Below are positions 36,100 to 46,700 of a stretch of DNA of 64,000 nucleotides, in pieces. The stretch covers positions 4,017,001-4,081,000 of the forward strand of contig NZ_CP141266.1 of NCBI RefSeq assembly GCF_030540775.2, in the 5' to 3' direction. The notes below the pieces were generated by a model that did no database searches, was not told where the DNA came from, and worked only from the letters and a program-made list of their open reading frames with translations. The stretch's first letter is position 1, and each line of letters opens with the position of its first letter. This DNA is from Flavivirga abyssicola. GTDB taxonomy: Bacteria; Bacteroidota; Bacteroidia; Flavobacteriales; Flavobacteriaceae. The position numbers were made by a program, and so were the translations under genes.

Positions 36100-36788
36100 G
36101 TAAAAAAGTATTATTAATAACAGGTTCAAACCGTGGTGCAGGTTATGGGATTGCTAAATACTTTTATGATCAGGGCTATGAAATAATATCCTTAAACAGA
36201 ACATTAAAAAATGAAGCATGGCTTGGTGAGTTAAAGTGTGACCTTAGCAAGCCAGATCAGATAATAGGCAGATGTCAGGATCTTGTTAAGGAATCTGTAA
36301 GTATAGATGTATGTATATTAAATGCTGCGGTTAGAAAATTATCATTTATAGAGGATATGCCTTATAAAGATTGGGAAGATTCAGTAGCAACGAATTATTC
36401 AGCAGTTTTTTACTTGCTAAAATCACTTTTACCTATCTTTAAGTCATCAAAAACTTATATAACAGTTATTGGAAGTCATGCTGCAACACATTATTTTGAT
36501 GGAGGTGTAGCTTATTGCAGCACTAAAGCGGCATTAAAAGCTATGGTTGAAGTATTTATTCAAGAAACCAGGGATTATGGAATTAGAACAACTTTAATTA
36601 ATGCGGGAGCAATAAATAATAGACCTAAGGGGAATGATGATAAAAAGTTACAACCGGAGAGCATAGGCAAATGTATTTTCTCTGTAGTTAATTCTAATTC
36701 TGATGTTCTTTTAGGAGAGTTGGAAATTCGTCCATCAATACCTTTAAAACCAAATGAATCGGGCATAAGTAAATTGCAATATGTATAA
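36096..36788 (+). CDS. Short-chain dehydrogenase/reductase
   Basis: The protein has 230 residues. The Rossmann fold opens with the cofactor motif TGSNRGAGYGIA. NAAV follows, with a Ser in TVIGSHAATHY and the catalytic YxxxK (YCSTK). It reduces or oxidises an alcohol or carbonyl with NAD(P)H. The ATG overlaps the PurC-like stop (ATGA), and its stop overlaps the HAD gene, so translation is coupled. The substrate is unknown and probably a product of the two ligases before it. Confidence 0.9.
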   Translation: MSKKVLLITGSNRGAGYGIAKYFYDQGYEIISLNRTLKNEAWLGELKCDLSKPDQIIGRCQDLVKESVSIDVCILNAAVRKLSFIEDMPYKDWEDSVATNYSAVFYLLKSLLPIFKSSKTYITVIGSHAATHYFDGGVAYCSTKAALKAMVEVFIQETRDYGIRTTLINAGAINNRPKGNDDKKLQPESIGKCIFSVVNSNSDVLLGELEIRPSIPLKPNESGISKLQYV

Positions 36789-37653
36789 ACAATCTAATTT
36801 TTCCAATACCATTTTTTATTCCGATTTGGATGGCACACTATTAAATAATAGTGCTAGGTTAGCTCCAAAATGTTATGCAGATCTTCAGAAATTAATTGAT
36901 GATGGTCTCTTGTTTAGTGTCGCTAGTGCAAGAAATTTAACTACGATTCGAAATATGTTAAATGGCATTCATTTAAGTTTACCTGTTGTTAATTTAAATG
37001 GTGCTTATATCTCCGATATCAATACCATGCAGCACATTCAAATTAATGGTATTGAAAAAAATATTAAAAAGAATATTTCTGAGATCATTGAGAGAAATAA
37101 TCTTGGTGTTTTTATTTCTAATCATCAAAAAAATAAAGATGGGATTCTATATTATGGATTAAAAAATCACGGTGAGCACTCGTATTTATGTGATCGACAA
37201 AACAGCAAAGATCAAATTTTGGTAGCTGTTGATCAATTATCTGAGGCCATTTCAAGTGAGGTTACCTGTTTTACATTTATAGATAAAAAAGAAAAACTAG
37301 AAGAATTAATGGCCTATATTCTTAAACATAATGGTCATGGCATAAAAACCCATTTATTTGAAAATCAATACTCAAAAGGATGGTTTTGGCTAACAGTCCA
37401 TAGCCATTTGGCAACAAAATCCAATGCACTTCAGTTTATAAAACAGGAGTATAACTATACCGATAAACTTTTAACGGTATTTGGAGATGGTATTAATGAT
37501 GTAGAAATGTTTGAGTTGGCAGATACAGCAATATCAGTGAATAATGCAATTCCTATTATTAAAGAGAAGTCAGATGTTGTTATTGGTAGCAATGATGAGG
37601 GAAGTGTTGTTAATTACCTCAATCAGTTAAAAAACCAATCCGTTGAATTCTAG
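36781..37653 (+). CDS. HAD-superfamily phosphatase, Cof/IIB type
   Basis: The protein has 290 residues with the nucleophile motif DLDGTLL, motif II with SVASARNLTT, a C2 cap between about residues 85 and 195, and the metal motif FGDGINDVEMFELA. Members dephosphorylate small phosphorylated metabolites. Adjacent to an APH-like kinase, it suggests a phosphorylated intermediate in the pathway of this operon. It overlaps the upstream and downstream genes by 8 and 11 bases. Confidence 0.88.
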   Translation: MYKQSNFSNTIFYSDLDGTLLNNSARLAPKCYADLQKLIDDGLLFSVASARNLTTIRNMLNGIHLSLPVVNLNGAYISDINTMQHIQINGIEKNIKKNISEIIERNNLGVFISNHQKNKDGILYYGLKNHGEHSYLCDRQNSKDQILVAVDQLSEAISSEVTCFTFIDKKEKLEELMAYILKHNGHGIKTHLFENQYSKGWFWLTVHSHLATKSNALQFIKQEYNYTDKLLTVFGDGINDVEMFELADTAISVNNAIPIIKEKSDVVIGSNDEGSVVNYLNQLKNQSVEF

Positions 37654-38632
37654 TCAAATCATTAATTTATGCCTGTCTTCAGAGTTTCAACAAAAATATA
37701 GGTATGAAAAAACGATAGAAACACATATATCATGGATTCTATTATGTAAAGAGTACGCTTTCAAAATTAAAAAACCGTTAAAACTTAAATTTCTTGATTA
37801 TTCAGATGTATCAAAAAGGGAATTTTATTGTAAAAAAGAGCTAAGTTTAAACGATCGGTTTGCTCCAAATGTTTATTTAAAAGTAGTCCCTATTATTTAC
37901 TATCAGAATCAATTCAAGCTTGGAGTAACCTCTGGAGATATTATTGATTATGCTGTTATGATGAAACGGTTAGATGACACACATTTGCTTGCTAATCGTA
38001 TTAATAAAAATATTTTGAAAGCGCCGGAACTTTCAAATTTTTCAACATACATCTATAAAATTCATAAAACATCTAAAGTTTGTTCAGATTTTAATGCTAA
38101 TAAATTAGAAACAAGGTTAAATCAGGTTTTAGAATTAAAAGATAGCATTTGTAAAAAAATTGGAAAAGCAGGTTTTGAGCTTATTCAAAAAGTTATTACG
38201 ACCTCAAATCGGTTTTTAGAAGCAAATAATGCTTTATTCCAAAGTAGGGTTAAACAGAATTATATAAAACATGTTCATGGCGATTTACACTTTGGCAATA
38301 TTTTTATTGACCGTGAAAACATTGTACTTATCGATTGTATAGAATTTGAAGAAGATTATAACAAAATAGATTTATTAGACGATCTGGCAGCCATATTAGT
38401 GGATTTCGATTTTTTTGGAAGACCATATGCTGCCACAAGCTTTATAAACGAATATATATCACATTACAAAGGTAAAACCCCAATGAACGATGCATTGTTA
38501 AATTACTATAAAATGCATCGATCGGTTACAAAGTTTAGTGTAAACATAATGGGAGAGGATGATGAGAACATAGTTAACGCAAAAAAATATTACGCTTTAA
38601 TAAAACAATATGAAAACCTAATTATAGCATAG
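37643..38632 (+). CDS. APH-like kinase (COG2187 type)
   Basis: The protein has 329 residues. Its N-terminal part matches the uncharacterised COG2187 aminoglycoside-phosphotransferase-like family (ETHISWILL, FKIKKPLKLKFLDYSD). The kinase core carries HGDLHFGNI (catalytic Asp, metal Asn) and IDCIEFEEDY. COG2187 proteins in other species may be fused to a P-loop kinase; here that part is absent. TTG is the start, since the next in-frame Met is far inside the domain. It is the last gene of the operon. The substrate is unknown. Confidence 0.82.
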   Translation: MNSSQIINLCLSSEFQQKYRYEKTIETHISWILLCKEYAFKIKKPLKLKFLDYSDVSKREFYCKKELSLNDRFAPNVYLKVVPIIYYQNQFKLGVTSGDIIDYAVMMKRLDDTHLLANRINKNILKAPELSNFSTYIYKIHKTSKVCSDFNANKLETRLNQVLELKDSICKKIGKAGFELIQKVITTSNRFLEANNALFQSRVKQNYIKHVHGDLHFGNIFIDRENIVLIDCIEFEEDYNKIDLLDDLAAILVDFDFFGRPYAATSFINEYISHYKGKTPMNDALLNYYKMHRSVTKFSVNIMGEDDENIVNAKKYYALIKQYENLIIA

Positions 38633-38713
38633 AATAAAAATATAAGTTTATAATAACGAACGTTTTATAATATTTTGTAACTTAGAAACTATATTATTTC
38701 CAATTAACGTGAA

Positions 38714-39268
38714 ATGAAATCTATTTATATTTTTATTGGGATTATGATGATGTTTTTCTCATGTAAAGCATCAAAATCAACTGCAACTCAAGCTGAGATA
38801 GATTTCCTCAATTCTCTAGTAAACAAGCAAGCGTTCACCATTAAATCAGACCGAGCCTATCCCCAAGTAACAAATGCGTTGCAACAAGTTCTTAATTCGG
38901 GGTTAATGCAACCTGGGAGTAATTCAAGTGTTATTTCTTTAATTGGAAATTATAATTTTTTAACTATATCTAAAGACAGTGTTTCGTCCTTTTTACCATA
39001 TTTTGGAGAAAGACAGATGCAAGTTGCTTATAATGGAGGAGATAGTGCGATACAGTTTGATGGAATTTCAGAAGACTATAAAGCTGTTCAAAATAAGGAT
39101 CATAGTTATACCATTTCATTTCAAGCAAAGAGTAAATTAGAACATTTTCAAGTATTCATTAAATTATTCCCAAACTTAAAAACACATATAACAGTAAATG
39201 GAAATTCTAGGTTTCCAATTAGTTACTCCGGGGATTTGGAATTAATAGATAAGAATACTGTTAAATAA
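38714..39268 (+). CDS. DUF4251 lipoprotein
   Basis: The protein has 184 residues with a lipobox (MMFFSC, Cys17). The rest matches the DUF4251 family pattern: FTIKSDRAYPQVTNALQQVL, YNFLTISKDSVSSFLPYFG, YNGGDSAIQFDGIS and HFQVFIKLFPNLKTHITVNG. Such lipoproteins are common in Bacteroidota and have no known function. It starts 81 bases after the APH-like kinase and may have its own promoter. The 282-base gap downstream contains no other feature I can support. Confidence 0.85.
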   Translation: MKSIYIFIGIMMMFFSCKASKSTATQAEIDFLNSLVNKQAFTIKSDRAYPQVTNALQQVLNSGLMQPGSNSSVISLIGNYNFLTISKDSVSSFLPYFGERQMQVAYNGGDSAIQFDGISEDYKAVQNKDHSYTISFQAKSKLEHFQVFIKLFPNLKTHITVNGNSRFPISYSGDLELIDKNTVK

Positions 39269-39550
39269 TATAAATGTTAAGTTTCTTCAAATTTTAACGA
39301 AATACAACTTGTATGATCTGCTGCAGATCATTAGGCTAAATTTCACAACTATTTCCTGTTACCAAACGTGTAGAATGATTATAAATTAGTAATAATTTCG
39401 TTTTTAATAATCGATACGAAAACAAATTCCTACAAAATTTACTACATTTAAGAATTCCTAAAAATAATTAATAGAAAATCAATATTAAGCTTTTTGATCT
39501 AAATCAAGGACCAATAGCTTGTCTTAAATAAGAAACTAAAACTATTAATT

Positions 39551-40756
39551 ATGAAAAAATGTATTTATTTTTTAGCCTTACTAATTATTTCAACATCATG
39601 TAGAAAACATGAGAAAAAACAAGAGGTAGTTGATTTAGCTACAGGACCATCGTCTACAACCACCTGTAAAAATACTTATTCAGAGACTAACGATGTTCAA
39701 ATTGAAAAAGATAAAATTTTTAGTTTACTTTCCTTAGCAGTGGTGTATAAAAACTGGCAAACTCCAGAAACTAATCCAGTTAGAGGGTACAATATTGGTT
39801 CTGTATTAATTGCACCATCAGGTCAAGTTGTTAAATGGGCTAGAAACTGTGTGGATACCACAGCTAATAGCACACAACATGGAGAGGTTAGACTCATGAC
39901 GAGTTATTTAGGCATGACACAATATTTTTCGTTAAAAAATGAAGATGACAACCCCTATACATTATACACATCATTAGAACCATGTGCGATGTGCAGTGGA
40001 ATGATGACATTGCAATCATTAAATAGAACTGTTTATAGCCAAACAGACCCAGATTTTGGAAAAGCTATCCAACGGTTAGAATTTGATGCTGCAGATTACG
40101 GCGGGTGTCCGCCATATCCAAGAGCCGTAATTAGTGATGTGTCTCCATCAATATATCGTTTTATGTTAGATACAGCTTACGTTAATTATTTGAAAAAAGG
40201 CTATGATAGAAGTATTACTAAATTTCTAACAACAGAAAACGCCAGAGTTATATATGCCAGCGCTGTAGATGCATTATTAAATTATCAGGTCGCTTATCCA
40301 GAAAATCAAAGCGCATTAAATAATGCTATTTCGTATTATAATAATATAGTTTCTGATACCTATACACCTTTAGACGATGATGATGATTTAGTTACTACAG
40401 TTTTTACAATCAAGGGGGCTAACACTACTACAGGTACAACAGATGTATATAAAACCTATGGAGGCAATTTATATCAAATAAGCAATAGCCAAGTGTTTAC
40501 TACATTAAATGATATTGATGGCGATGTATTTTTTACTATAATTAATAGCGCTAATCCATCTGAATATGCCATTATTGATTCCGGAGCAAATATTAATACA
40601 GGGGAAGCTTTAGTTAATGTTATGTATCAATATGGTGTGTCCTGTACCGTGACTAAGGAAAAAGAAGAAAACGGTGTTTATTATTTCACTATTGATACAG
40701 CAATAACACATGATAATGATTGTAAATGGAATGGTTCTGAATGTGAACCAATTTAA
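39551..40756 (+). CDS. Lipoprotein with cytidine/adenosine-deaminase-type domain
   Basis: The protein has 401 residues with a lipobox (ISTSC, Cys17), so it is predicted to be exported, which is unusual for this fold. Residues about 50-200 form a deaminase domain: HGEVRLM (zinc His and catalytic Glu, with HGE instead of HAE), and TSLEPCAMCSGMM (the PCxxC pair) as in TadA-like enzymes, then TVYSQTDPDFGKA. The C-terminal 170 residues, including FTIKGANTTTGTTDVYKT, form an unrecognised beta-rich region. The substrate outside the cytosol is unknown. A detached T9SS sorting domain lies just after the stop. Confidence 0.75.
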   Translation: MKKCIYFLALLIISTSCRKHEKKQEVVDLATGPSSTTTCKNTYSETNDVQIEKDKIFSLLSLAVVYKNWQTPETNPVRGYNIGSVLIAPSGQVVKWARNCVDTTANSTQHGEVRLMTSYLGMTQYFSLKNEDDNPYTLYTSLEPCAMCSGMMTLQSLNRTVYSQTDPDFGKAIQRLEFDAADYGGCPPYPRAVISDVSPSIYRFMLDTAYVNYLKKGYDRSITKFLTTENARVIYASAVDALLNYQVAYPENQSALNNAISYYNNIVSDTYTPLDDDDDLVTTVFTIKGANTTTGTTDVYKTYGGNLYQISNSQVFTTLNDIDGDVFFTIINSANPSEYAIIDSGANINTGEALVNVMYQYGVSCTVTKEKEENGVYYFTIDTAITHDNDCKWNGSECEPI

Positions 40757-40773
40757 ATTAAGGGAGTCAATAA

Positions 40774-40941
40774 ATTGCACTGATTAAAAGTAATCTGAAA
40801 TTACTAAATATGTCTGGACAGCTATTAATAGAAACAAAAGAGACATCTCAATTAGATATGACAGGGTTTAAATCAGGAATTTATATACTGCAAGTTAATG
40901 CCGGAAAGCAAACTAAATTCATTAAAATTGTTAAGCAATAA
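40774..40941 (+). pseudogene. Detached T9SS C-terminal sorting domain
   Basis: The frame reads IALIKSNLKLLNMSGQLLIE, TKETSQLDMTGFKSGIYILQ, then VNAGKQTKFIKIVKQ and a stop. That is the final sorting module of a type IX secreted protein. It has no gene body: the frame is closed by TAA immediately upstream, and the preceding lipoprotein gene uses another frame. The best explanation is the end of a lost T9SS cargo gene. An ATG at 40810 would give only 43 residues. Confidence 0.7.
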
Positions 40942-40985
40942 AGTTTCTTTTTGCTATTTATAAATAAAGTTTTTAAAATAATTTT

Positions 40986-41024
40986 AAAAAGGGTGTTAAA
41001 ATGACACTTTTAACACCCTTTTTT
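40986..41024 (+). terminator. Strong terminator after the sorting-domain remnant
   Basis: GGGTGTTAAAA pairs perfectly with TTTTAACACCC across a 6-base loop, followed by six T residues and preceded by A residues. It separates the lipoprotein region from the membrane-protein block downstream. The next 150 bases have no further feature. Confidence 0.85.
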
Positions 41025-41180
41025 AATACAGTAACGTTGATCTAACTAACCAGAATGTAAAGACTTTTTGAGGTTTAAAAACTTACTCCTTTCAAATCCA
41101 TATGTTTTTCTTATATTAGAGGAGAAGTTAAAATCCTCAAAACCATCTTCTTATATCTCTTAATTATGGTGTTTTTATAG

Positions 41181-42152
41181 ATGCCATTTAGAGTGAAAAA
41201 TTTACATTTTAAAATCTTAATATTAATTCTATGCTTGCCTTCGGGAGGGATTCTATTATTGAAGGCATTTGGTTTTACTCAAATGTATGCTTCTGTTTAC
41301 AGCCTATTTATCCCTTCCATTTTATTACTTTTTTTAATAACAAGCATTACTTACAAAAGCCATCGGGAGCTTTTTCACCTTGTCATTATAGGCGCTTTTG
41401 GAGGTTTAATAGGAACCTTTGGGTACGATCTTATTCGTGTACCATTCATACTTATGGGGAGTCGCATATTTGCACCAATAAACATGTATGGTGTTTGGAT
41501 TACCGATGCCTCTTCCGGTAGCCATTTTTCAGATACTATCGGATGGCTATATCACTTTTCTAATGGTATAACTTTTGGCATTATGTATGCCTTATTTATG
41601 AAAAATAAAAGCTTTTGGTGGGCCATTGCTTATGCACTTTTATTAGAAACGATATTTGTTATCTCGCCTTTTGGGGAACTATTCGGGCTTAGGTCTAAGC
41701 CACTTTCATTAGTGGCAGCTTATCTCGGCCATGTTGCCTATGGTTACCCGCTGGGGAAAATGGTTCAAAATTACACCAAGACCATTGAAAGTTTAAAGTT
41801 TTTTAAAAAAGGATTGATGCTAAGTGCTGGGGCGATAAGTCTAATAGTGATCATGATGTTGTTTCAATTTCACTCTGAAACAAAAGAAACCGAAGTTATT
41901 TTTACTTCCCAAGGATTAAAACCACATATTATAAGAGTAAATCACGGAGAATCAATAAAACTAAAGAGTCAAATGAATTCTGTTATCACCGTTTTGATCA
42001 ATGGAGAAGCACTAAGCTTACAACCAAAACAAGAAATTCTTAAAAAAATTGATCAACCTGGTATATTTCAAGTAAAAATTAAGGAACACCAAGCTATCAA
42101 TAGCATTTTTATACTCAATGAACCAGTAGAAAATTTTAATCAAACACCTTAG
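41181..42152 (+). CDS. Polytopic membrane protein with cupredoxin-like tail
   Basis: The protein has 323 residues. About seven hydrophobic helices lie between residues 8 and 230 (ILILILCLPSGGILLLKAFG, SILLLFLITSI, FWWAIAYALLLETIFVI). A 95-residue outer tail follows (EVIFTSQGLKPHIIRVNHGE, LKKIDQPGIFQVKI) with the strand order of a cupredoxin but no Cys/His/Met copper site. I do not recognise the membrane part. Its stop is four bases before the next gene, and the two plus the very large gene that follows form a block. Confidence 0.6.
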   Translation: MPFRVKNLHFKILILILCLPSGGILLLKAFGFTQMYASVYSLFIPSILLLFLITSITYKSHRELFHLVIIGAFGGLIGTFGYDLIRVPFILMGSRIFAPINMYGVWITDASSGSHFSDTIGWLYHFSNGITFGIMYALFMKNKSFWWAIAYALLLETIFVISPFGELFGLRSKPLSLVAAYLGHVAYGYPLGKMVQNYTKTIESLKFFKKGLMLSAGAISLIVIMMLFQFHSETKETEVIFTSQGLKPHIIRVNHGESIKLKSQMNSVITVLINGEALSLQPKQEILKKIDQPGIFQVKIKEHQAINSIFILNEPVENFNQTP

Positions 42153-42156
42153 CACA

Positions 42157-43647
42157 ATGGAATTTAATTACAACAAGTCAACCCTGAATTCTATATTGAA
42201 AAATGCACTCTATTATTTTTTATGGGGACTTGCGTTTAATGTACTCGTTTTTATAGTCATCTGGATTTTAAGTAAGTGGAAATTTATGCAGGTTTTTCAA
42301 AATCCCTTCTTAAACCCCTTTAAAAATATTTGGTTTTGGATTATCATGGGAGCTGTTATAGGGTGGTTTAAGCGAAAGCAAAACATAAAAATGACTTTAA
42401 AACGATGGGGGAGAACCTTTCTGTATATTTTTATCTTTGGAGCCTTTATCACGTCTTTACAATTGTATTATGTCCATAGAAAAAATGGTGGATGGAATGG
42501 TTTAACGGGACCGGAATGTGTACATAAATACCAACATTACTTTTTAATAAAATCCAAACAGCATTTTGCAAATCTTGATAATTGTTTAATTGGAAAAAAA
42601 GCACAAAAAGACCCGGATTATAAAGCCTCACCGTATAGGTATAGACATCTTGAGGATTTTAAAGGACAGTTAATTGATTACGATATTATAAACCCTAAAA
42701 TCATCTGGGGACTAATTATTTTCAGTTTAATAATTATTATAGAGCTTTTTAGAAAACAAGGCCCTATTAGAACATATAAAGGTATAAGTTGCTATGTGAA
42801 TTATTGGCAAGAAGGCTTTTCAGCTTATAAGAAAGCACAGTTAGAACTTGTTTTTCTGGGCGCTTCTTCAATTTTAATTCTACTATTCCTACTTCCTAAA
42901 ATTAATGGGTTGCCTAATAGTAAAATTCCAATTTTTCTAGCCATAGCCATAGCAGTTGTGGTACTTAGGGAGGTTATAAAAAAGCCTAACGGCACCTATT
43001 TTTCATCATCCAAATCATTACAATTATTCTATTTTATGATAGGTGTATTACTATCCTGTATTTTACTCATAATTTCAGCTGGTAAAGGGTTCTATTTATT
43101 AATTCTTATAAGTATAGTTGGCTATCTCGTAATTTCAAAGTTAGCAGTATTTCCTATGGTAAAAGTCGTTATACTACTAATGGTTCTATTAGATGTAGAT
43201 ACTATGTTTGGATTAGATGATGGTACATGGAATGAAGGAACAAATATATTAGACGATTCCGATGGAGATATTTCAGTAAATCAAGCAGAAGAAAATGGGG
43301 GGGCGGCTGCTCTGGTTGCAGACATAGCCCAAGAAGATGAAGAAGAGGAGGAGGAGGAAGAACCACGTGGACGTAGAGACCCTTTTGATGCTTTGATTTT
43401 TAATCCAGAGATCTCCACCAAAGAATACATAATAGAGAAGGTGCTAGATTTAAAAGAACGTCTTGAAGGTCTAAAAGAAAATGGTGCGTCAAGTGATCAG
43501 GGTAATATAGACAGAGCGATAAAAGATCTTAATACGATTTTAGAAGCCGTGAGTAGTAATCAAGAATTGTCAATTCAGGATATTGATGAAATCAACAACA
43601 TTATGGAATATCCAAACAGCGTATATAAATCTTTAACGAGTAGTTGA
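42157..43647 (+). CDS. Membrane protein with acidic linker and helical tail
   Basis: The protein has 496 residues. At least seven hydrophobic segments lie between residues 15 and 345. They are followed by a low-complexity acidic stretch (EDEEEEEEEEPRGRRD) near residues 395-410 and a soluble helical C-terminus (ERLEGLKENGASSDQ, AIKDLNTILEAV). I do not recognise a family. It lies between the cupredoxin-tailed membrane protein and the large secreted gene. Possible roles include an anchor or channel for that protein, which is inference from order. Confidence 0.6.
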   Translation: MEFNYNKSTLNSILKNALYYFLWGLAFNVLVFIVIWILSKWKFMQVFQNPFLNPFKNIWFWIIMGAVIGWFKRKQNIKMTLKRWGRTFLYIFIFGAFITSLQLYYVHRKNGGWNGLTGPECVHKYQHYFLIKSKQHFANLDNCLIGKKAQKDPDYKASPYRYRHLEDFKGQLIDYDIINPKIIWGLIIFSLIIIIELFRKQGPIRTYKGISCYVNYWQEGFSAYKKAQLELVFLGASSILILLFLLPKINGLPNSKIPIFLAIAIAVVVLREVIKKPNGTYFSSSKSLQLFYFMIGVLLSCILLIISAGKGFYLLILISIVGYLVISKLAVFPMVKVVILLMVLLDVDTMFGLDDGTWNEGTNILDDSDGDISVNQAEENGGAAALVADIAQEDEEEEEEEEPRGRRDPFDALIFNPEISTKEYIIEKVLDLKERLEGLKENGASSDQGNIDRAIKDLNTILEAVSSNQELSIQDIDEINNIMEYPNSVYKSLTSS

Positions 43648-43732
43648 TCGAAACAAACTTTATAAATCTAAATCTATGTTATTCAAAGATATTGCATTTG
43701 TAAAAACAAGTTTAAGAATCATGTATAACCAT

Positions 43733-46700
43733 ATGAAAAGTAGGTTAAATAAGGTTTTAACCATTTTACTAATCATATCCTCTGGCTTAACATGGGGGCA
43801 ATCTCATGAATTATCTGGCGAATGGGTTATACAGTTTGGAGGAAGTAATAAAAGTGAAGCTACAGTATCCCAAACAGGAGAACAACTCGTGTTTTGGATC
43901 AAGGTAAAAGATGAGTTATTGACATACACAGGAACGATAGAGAACGATTCTATAGAATTATCACAACCAACCGATGGAAATTGGGAAAGCGCAGAAGAGC
44001 GAGAATGTCATAAACAAATAATGGCACAACCTGAATTGTATCCAAATTACAAAAGCACTATAAAATTAAAGGTTAAAGACAATACAATGGAAGGTAGTTA
44101 TACGTTTACCAAGACTATTTCCTGTGAAGAAGATGTTGTCATTACAATTTCAGAACCTAAAACTGTTAAACTCACTCCAGTGAATTATTGCTACTGGATT
44201 TCGAGTAAGCGTATCTTGAAAGCTCCTAATAATAAGTTAGAATTACAAGATACTATTTATAAAAGCGAGCAATACATAAAAGACTTGGTGGTAGATGAAA
44301 AGGGTAATCGTTTATACTGGGCAGAAGGCAATCATATTTATAGTGTTAATCAGAAGGGAAAGTCTAAATTAACTATGACTACGGCTAAAGAAGCAGTATT
44401 TAGCCCTCATAGTTTGGCAGTTGATAATAAGAATAGTAAACTGTTTTGGATTGAAGGTGATAGTATTATGTCTACACCACTAAGAAATAATCTCAGGACA
44501 TCTATAAGAAGGGAACCCAATTCTCCAATAGGTTTGAAAATAGATGAATCAAACGAAAAACTATATTGGATTGCACAAAGTAACAGCAGTATAAGGCGAT
44601 CTAATTTAGATGGATCGGAAGCAGAAGATTTTGTTACAAATATCACTGCTACGTATTTGGATATAGATGAAAAGAAGAAAGTGCTTTATTTCACAACCTA
44701 TGGAGAAATTAAGAAAGTCGCTTTAAATGATCCAGGCAGTATTAGCGATGTACGAACAGGTTTAAATGAGCCAAAAGATGTATTCGTTGATTCTGAGTCT
44801 AACAGACTCTTTTGGATAGAGTCTGGTAGCCTGACAAAGTATATTGTTAGGTCCCCTATAAGATTCAAAAAAAGAAAAGACACCATACTGGCAAAATACA
44901 GCATAAATGATTTAACCTTAGGACCAAAGGGTCCATCTTCTTACGATGAAGTAAAAATTGAAGGGAGTTTAATGCTCAAAGAGTCCGTTGCTGGTAAATC
45001 ATTACTACAAGAACTGATTAAAAACGATACCTACTATCAAGTGCTTTTATCCGAATATGCTAGTCAGGAATCCGATTTTAATTTAACCGATACCCGATTA
45101 TTGCTATTGTGGGGAGAAAAGTTTCCTAAACGCCGTCATCGAGGTAACAATATTGTTTTTACATCTTCAGATCCTAAAATAAAATATCAGGAATACGATA
45201 CCTGGAATTATAGATTAGATGACACCCAAAGAGATAAGTATAATAATTATCCTTTGTGGTTAACAAAAAATAGTGGATTAAAAGCACGAACCTGGGACAT
45301 GGCATGGAAATTTGTTAAAGATTCCTTAGGACAAACTGGTTTGGATTCCATAAAAGAGATGGATCATATGCTTGTACTAGCTACACCCACAGACGGCGTA
45401 ACACCAGGGCTAAAAAGCTTTACGATGAACGATGCTGAAGCCGACTGGTATTTAAAATCTGGAAACACTAATGCATCTATGCGTTTTTTTAGAAAGTTAC
45501 CTAACGGTAATGAGGAAACCATTCAAAATATCTATGCGGGCGATCCTTTTTTTATTGAAGTAAATCTTTCTAAAGAATTACCTATCAGTATTTTAGACTT
45601 ATCTTTTTTTATTGATAATCAGCCATTGCAAATGGGTAGAATAAACCTTAAAGCATCTAAGCAGCGAAATAAGAAAGTCTACAGAACAAGTTCAATAACA
45701 TTACAAGAATTTTCACAAAATGGCGGTCAATTACAAATAGGTATGCAAGGTGGCGCCCAAAGTGTATGCAAAGTAGGTAGTATTTTTAAAGCTGCAGTTT
45801 CTAACAATGCTTTGTTTAATAACGGCATTGCACCATCCAGTTCAGCACCTTTAACAAATCCAACGTCATCATTATGGCATAAAACCTTAGGAGAAACCAT
45901 AGCACTAACTAACCTTTCTATTCCCGAAGATGAGTGGGAACGCTCCTTAAGAAAGCCTATTGAAACTTTTACGAATATGGATATTTCTGAGCCCATAAGA
46001 TCGGTTATAGACTACTTAAAAGGGCGAAGGAGTTCAAATAGACCACATAGTTATTCCAACAGTTGTACTGTAATGTTGGGGGATTACAGTGCCATGATAT
46101 TACTTAAACGGTATTTTGTTCAACACATGACAAGTTATTCCGATTCATTACAGAAAAAAGAAAACGACGCTATTTTTCGATATGGTTTTTGGGAGATGAT
46201 GAGACCACAAATGTCTGATGAGAATTTTCCTTTAGGGCATATTGAAGTAACCGATGATGAAGTTCCTCTAAGACAGGCGTTTTCAAAAAACTATATTTTA
46301 GAGAAATATAGCGATCCAAAAGATGCCGAACGCTGGATAAAAGCTGCAAAAAAAGACGGGTTTACCAAATATTTAAACTCAGTTGAACGCTCCTTAGCTG
46401 TTGCTAAAGGCATAGATGATAAAGAAATTAAAAAGCTTATGGAGTTAACGGGCTTTGGTTTTAAAGCCATGATAGACTTGGTAACGTCCGATTTGCAGAA
46501 GAAAAAGTACGATCCAGAAAGTGATTTGGATTGTGAAGTGACTCCACATATATGGGAACCAGATTACACAGGACGTAATTGGGTGAAAACCATGAGTAGT
46601 ACTGCCAAGCACTGTAGAGCGAATGATGACCTTCAGGCAGCAGGGACCGATGTTTTGTTGGCATCTGCTAGTCTATTGGTATTTCCTATTGGAGCTGTTG

